From NCBI GenBank assembly GCA_934725105.1, contig CAKVBD010000002.1, positions 41,654-105,653 on the forward strand: a stretch of 64,000 bases of DNA, in the 5' to 3' direction. The notes below the pieces were generated by a model. It had not been told where the DNA came from. It did not search any database and saw nothing but the letters and a program-made list of their open reading frames with translations. Positions within the stretch are counted from its first letter, which is position 1. Each line of letters opens with the position of its first letter. This stretch comes from an uncultured Bulleidia sp. (GTDB lineage: Bacteria > Bacillota_I > Bacilli_A > Erysipelotrichales > Erysipelotrichaceae). Of the stretch, positions 62,210 through 64,000 are shown in pieces. The position numbers and the translations under genes are program-made.

Positions 62210-63214
62210 ATGAAAGAAATCGTTTTAAACAAAAGAAAGAATGGGATGACTGCCTTAATTGGCATCATCGTTTTACTCACAATCAGTGTCATTGGATTTA
62301 TTTTTGGATGTGATCAGGAAAATATTCTATTGATTACTGTTACCGTAGCATTATTTATCATCGCATCTTTCTTATTTGCGGGATTGAAAGTATTAAAGCC
62401 ACAGGAAGCTTTAGTACTGACTTTATTTGGTAAATACGTAGGTACATTGAAAGAGGATGGCTTCTACTTTGTCAATCCATTCTGTACCGCAATCAATCCA
62501 GCTGCTAAAACAAAGCTTTCACAATCTGGAGATGTTGGGAATACATCACATGCACCATTTCTTTTACAGACTTCTAATACAAAAGAAACAGAATATGCAA
62601 GCAATAAGATTTCATTGAAAATGATGACTTTGAATAATGCTGTGCAGAAGATCAATGACTGTTTAGGAAATCCAGTGGAAATTGGGATTGCGGTTATCTG
62701 GAAAGTCAACGATACATATAAAGCTGTATTCAATGTAGACAACTATAAAGAATATCTTTCTTTACAGTGTGATTCTGCACTCAGAAATGTTGTCAGGGTC
62801 TATCCATATGACGTTGCACAGAATGTTGATACAACAGGGGATGGACAGGCTGATGATGGTTCTTTAAGAGGAAGCAGTGAAATCGTTGCCAATCGCATTA
62901 AAGAAGAAATCCAGAAGAAAGTAGATATCGCAGGAATTGAAATCATGGAAGCACGTATTACATATCTTGCATATGCACCAGAAATTGCTTCTGTGATGCT
63001 GCAAAGACAACAGGCAAGCGCAATCATTGATGCTAGAAAGATGATTGTAGATGGTGCTGTCGGTATGGTTGAAATGGCTCTTGAAAGATTACAGGAAAAT
63101 GGCGTAGTGGAATTAGATGAGGAAAGAAAAGCACAGATGGTCAGCAATCTGTTAGTTGTCTTATGTGGCAATAAGGATGCTCAGCCAGTTGTGAATTCTG
63201 GAAGTCTATATTAA
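62210..63214 (+). CDS. SPFH/Band 7 domain membrane protein
   Basis: A 334-residue stomatin-like scaffold protein. Two N-terminal membrane helices (MTALIGIIVLLTISVIGFIF and ILLITVTVALFIIASFLFAG) precede the SPFH domain (~75-310: LKPQEALVLTLFGKYVGTLKEDGFYFVNPF, IGIAVIWKVND, IEIMEARITYLAYAPEIASVMLQRQQASAIIDAR). Such proteins organise membrane microdomains. AAAGGAG precedes the ATG. It overlaps the ribbon-helix-helix gene by 1 base. Confidence 0.9.
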   Translation: MKEIVLNKRKNGMTALIGIIVLLTISVIGFIFGCDQENILLITVTVALFIIASFLFAGLKVLKPQEALVLTLFGKYVGTLKEDGFYFVNPFCTAINPAAKTKLSQSGDVGNTSHAPFLLQTSNTKETEYASNKISLKMMTLNNAVQKINDCLGNPVEIGIAVIWKVNDTYKAVFNVDNYKEYLSLQCDSALRNVVRVYPYDVAQNVDTTGDGQADDGSLRGSSEIVANRIKEEIQKKVDIAGIEIMEARITYLAYAPEIASVMLQRQQASAIIDARKMIVDGAVGMVEMALERLQENGVVELDEERKAQMVSNLLVVLCGNKDAQPVVNSGSLY

Positions 63215-63423
63215 TGGCTGATAAGAAAAAACAGGTACCATTACGCATTTCCTCCAAACTGTATAATGATCTTGCTCGCTGGGCAGAAGATGATTTTAGA
63301 AGTATCAATGGTCAGATTGAATATATTCTTACAGAATGTGTGAAACAGAGAAAAAAGAGTGGAAAATATGTTTCTGAAGAATTAGATGAACCATTGGATG
63401 TTGATATTGATGATTTTGAATAA
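63214..63423 (+). CDS. Small Arc-like ribbon-helix-helix protein
   Basis: A 69-residue protein whose first 45 residues fit the Arc/MetJ fold (VPLRISSKLYNDLARWAEDDFRSINGQIEYILTECV), followed by an acidic tail. Its start overlaps the SPFH stop by one base (TAATG), so the pair is translationally coupled. The same SPFH-Arc pairing occurs in other Bacillota. It may be a DNA-binding regulator of its operon or an adaptor for the SPFH protein. Confidence 0.85.
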   Translation: MADKKKQVPLRISSKLYNDLARWAEDDFRSINGQIEYILTECVKQRKKSGKYVSEELDEPLDVDIDDFE

Positions 63424-63754
63424 TCGAGGTGCACACCCATAACGATGAGGGCATTACACAAAGGCCATTTATAAATGAAACGTGACGTTTTGTTTTAAAA
63501 GTGCCTGTAATACATGAAAATCGTTATAATTCAGCACATCGATGCAAGAAATATCCATAACCTATTGGCTTATATCAAAATATGTACTTAAAAAATAGCT
63601 TAAATAAGCTAAATAACATTTGACTTATTAGGGAGTGGTTCCTGTAACATGTAAATGAGGAAGTGGAAAGGAAGGATGAAATAAAAAGTACCTGTCGTAA
63701 AATTGAATCTGCTGATCTTGACCGGTTAGCTGAAACAATAATACGGAGGTACCT
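63424..63754 (+). ncRNA. Left-end region of an IS110-family element, probable bridge RNA
   Basis: 331 non-coding bases between the ribbon-helix-helix stop and the recombinase start. In IS110-family elements this left-end region encodes the bridge RNA that chooses donor and target. I can see TAGCTTA-AA-TAAGCTA (63596-63611) as a perfect inverted repeat, a TTGACT (63620) that could be a -35, and short stems up to ACGGAGG. The exact element end and RNA limits cannot be fixed from this sequence. Confidence 0.5.
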
Positions 63755-64000
63755 ATGAAGAATTGTAACAAACAAAACGAAAAGATTGAACTGGTTGATG
63801 AAAAAACTTTAGTAATTGGTGTTGATGTTGGATCATATGATGAATATGCCAGAGCATTTACATGCAGAAAACAGGAATTGTCAAAAAAGCCATTACACTT
63901 TCATAATACTGCCGAAGGATTTAAGACGTTCAAAGATTGGGCGGTAAATATCATGAAAGCAAATGGTCTTGAAAAGATTATCGTTGGTATGGAACCGACT
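63755..64000 (+). CDS. IS110-family DEDD recombinase (5' part, cut by window end)
   Basis: The first 82 codons of a transposase of the IS110 family. The RuvC-like DEDD site begins with Asp24 in VIGVDVGSYDEYARAF and Glu80 in KIIVGMEPT, followed in the family by GHYW. ACGGAGGT lies 4-5 bases before the ATG. The rest of the gene, including the serine domain, is outside the window, so intactness is unknown. These enzymes work with the bridge RNA encoded just upstream. Confidence 0.9.
   Translation, partial: MKNCNKQNEKIELVDEKTLVIGVDVGSYDEYARAFTCRKQELSKKPLHFHNTAEGFKTFKDWAVNIMKANGLEKIIVGMEPT

Overview
The window looks like a chromosomal stretch of a low-GC, Gram-positive, anaerobic gut bacterium (Bacillota; an Erysipelotrichia-like organism is my guess from gene content, not a proven placement). 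Supporting signs are AGGAGG ribosome sites, a T-box leader on lysS, CcpA-type cre boxes, an oxygen-sensitive ribonucleotide reductase, a glycyl radical enzyme cluster, Ktr potassium uptake and Gram-positive surface proteins. Most of the window is ordinary chromosome with short operons and clear rho-independent terminators.

Layout. 1-8.3 kb: end of an unknown gene, MATE exporter, small unknown genes, an AlkZ-related protein, glycogen branching enzyme with a perfect cre box, an orphan HprK/PEPCK-like P-loop protein and DAHP synthase. 8.3-14.2 kb: HAD phosphatase, a fused ABC ATPase-permease and a DUF349 protein with a cre box. 14.2-20.5 kb: a potassium operon (KtrB, KtrA, small membrane protein, a KdpD-like kinase lacking the classical N-terminal domain, KdpE) translationally coupled to a Gfo/Idh/MocA-UPF0303 fusion. 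20.5-26.5 kb: a divergent glycyl radical enzyme locus (oxidoreductase, DeoR regulator, activase / dehydratase-type enzyme, FSA-type aldolase) with two identical 19-bp candidate operators. 26.5-30.3 kb: patatin, a duplicated hairpin leader, a 57-residue protein and NrdD.

30.3-38.2 kb is a compositionally odd island. It holds a large coiled-coil CAP-domain surface protein, a broken PTS IIC gene, and a membrane-protein/XRE-repressor pair split by a complete IscB element with its omega (HEARO) RNA and right-end hairpin. The island ends in a second, decayed copy of the nrdD 3' end, so it lies between an intact nrdD and an nrdD tail fragment.

38.2-60.5 kb: an SDR, a pRiA4b-ORF3-like protein, MupG-like and DUF296 proteins, an aromatic-amino-acid-type ABC transporter, NrdG (far from NrdD), twin HAD phosphatases, cardiolipin synthase, a metallo-beta-lactamase-fold hydrolase, DUF3793 plus flavodoxin, Pta with a cre box, macro-domain and vWA proteins, a polysaccharide deacetylase, T-box-controlled lysS, a uracil permease and a MarR-flavodoxin pair. 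60.6-64 kb: a beta-helix-like surface protein, an SPFH protein with a ribbon-helix-helix partner, and the start of an IS110-family recombinase whose upstream region probably carries a bridge RNA. The window therefore holds two different RNA-guided mobile systems, IscB and IS110. Several genes also have a -10 box only 6-9 bases from the start codon and no Shine-Dalgarno, which suggests leaderless transcripts.
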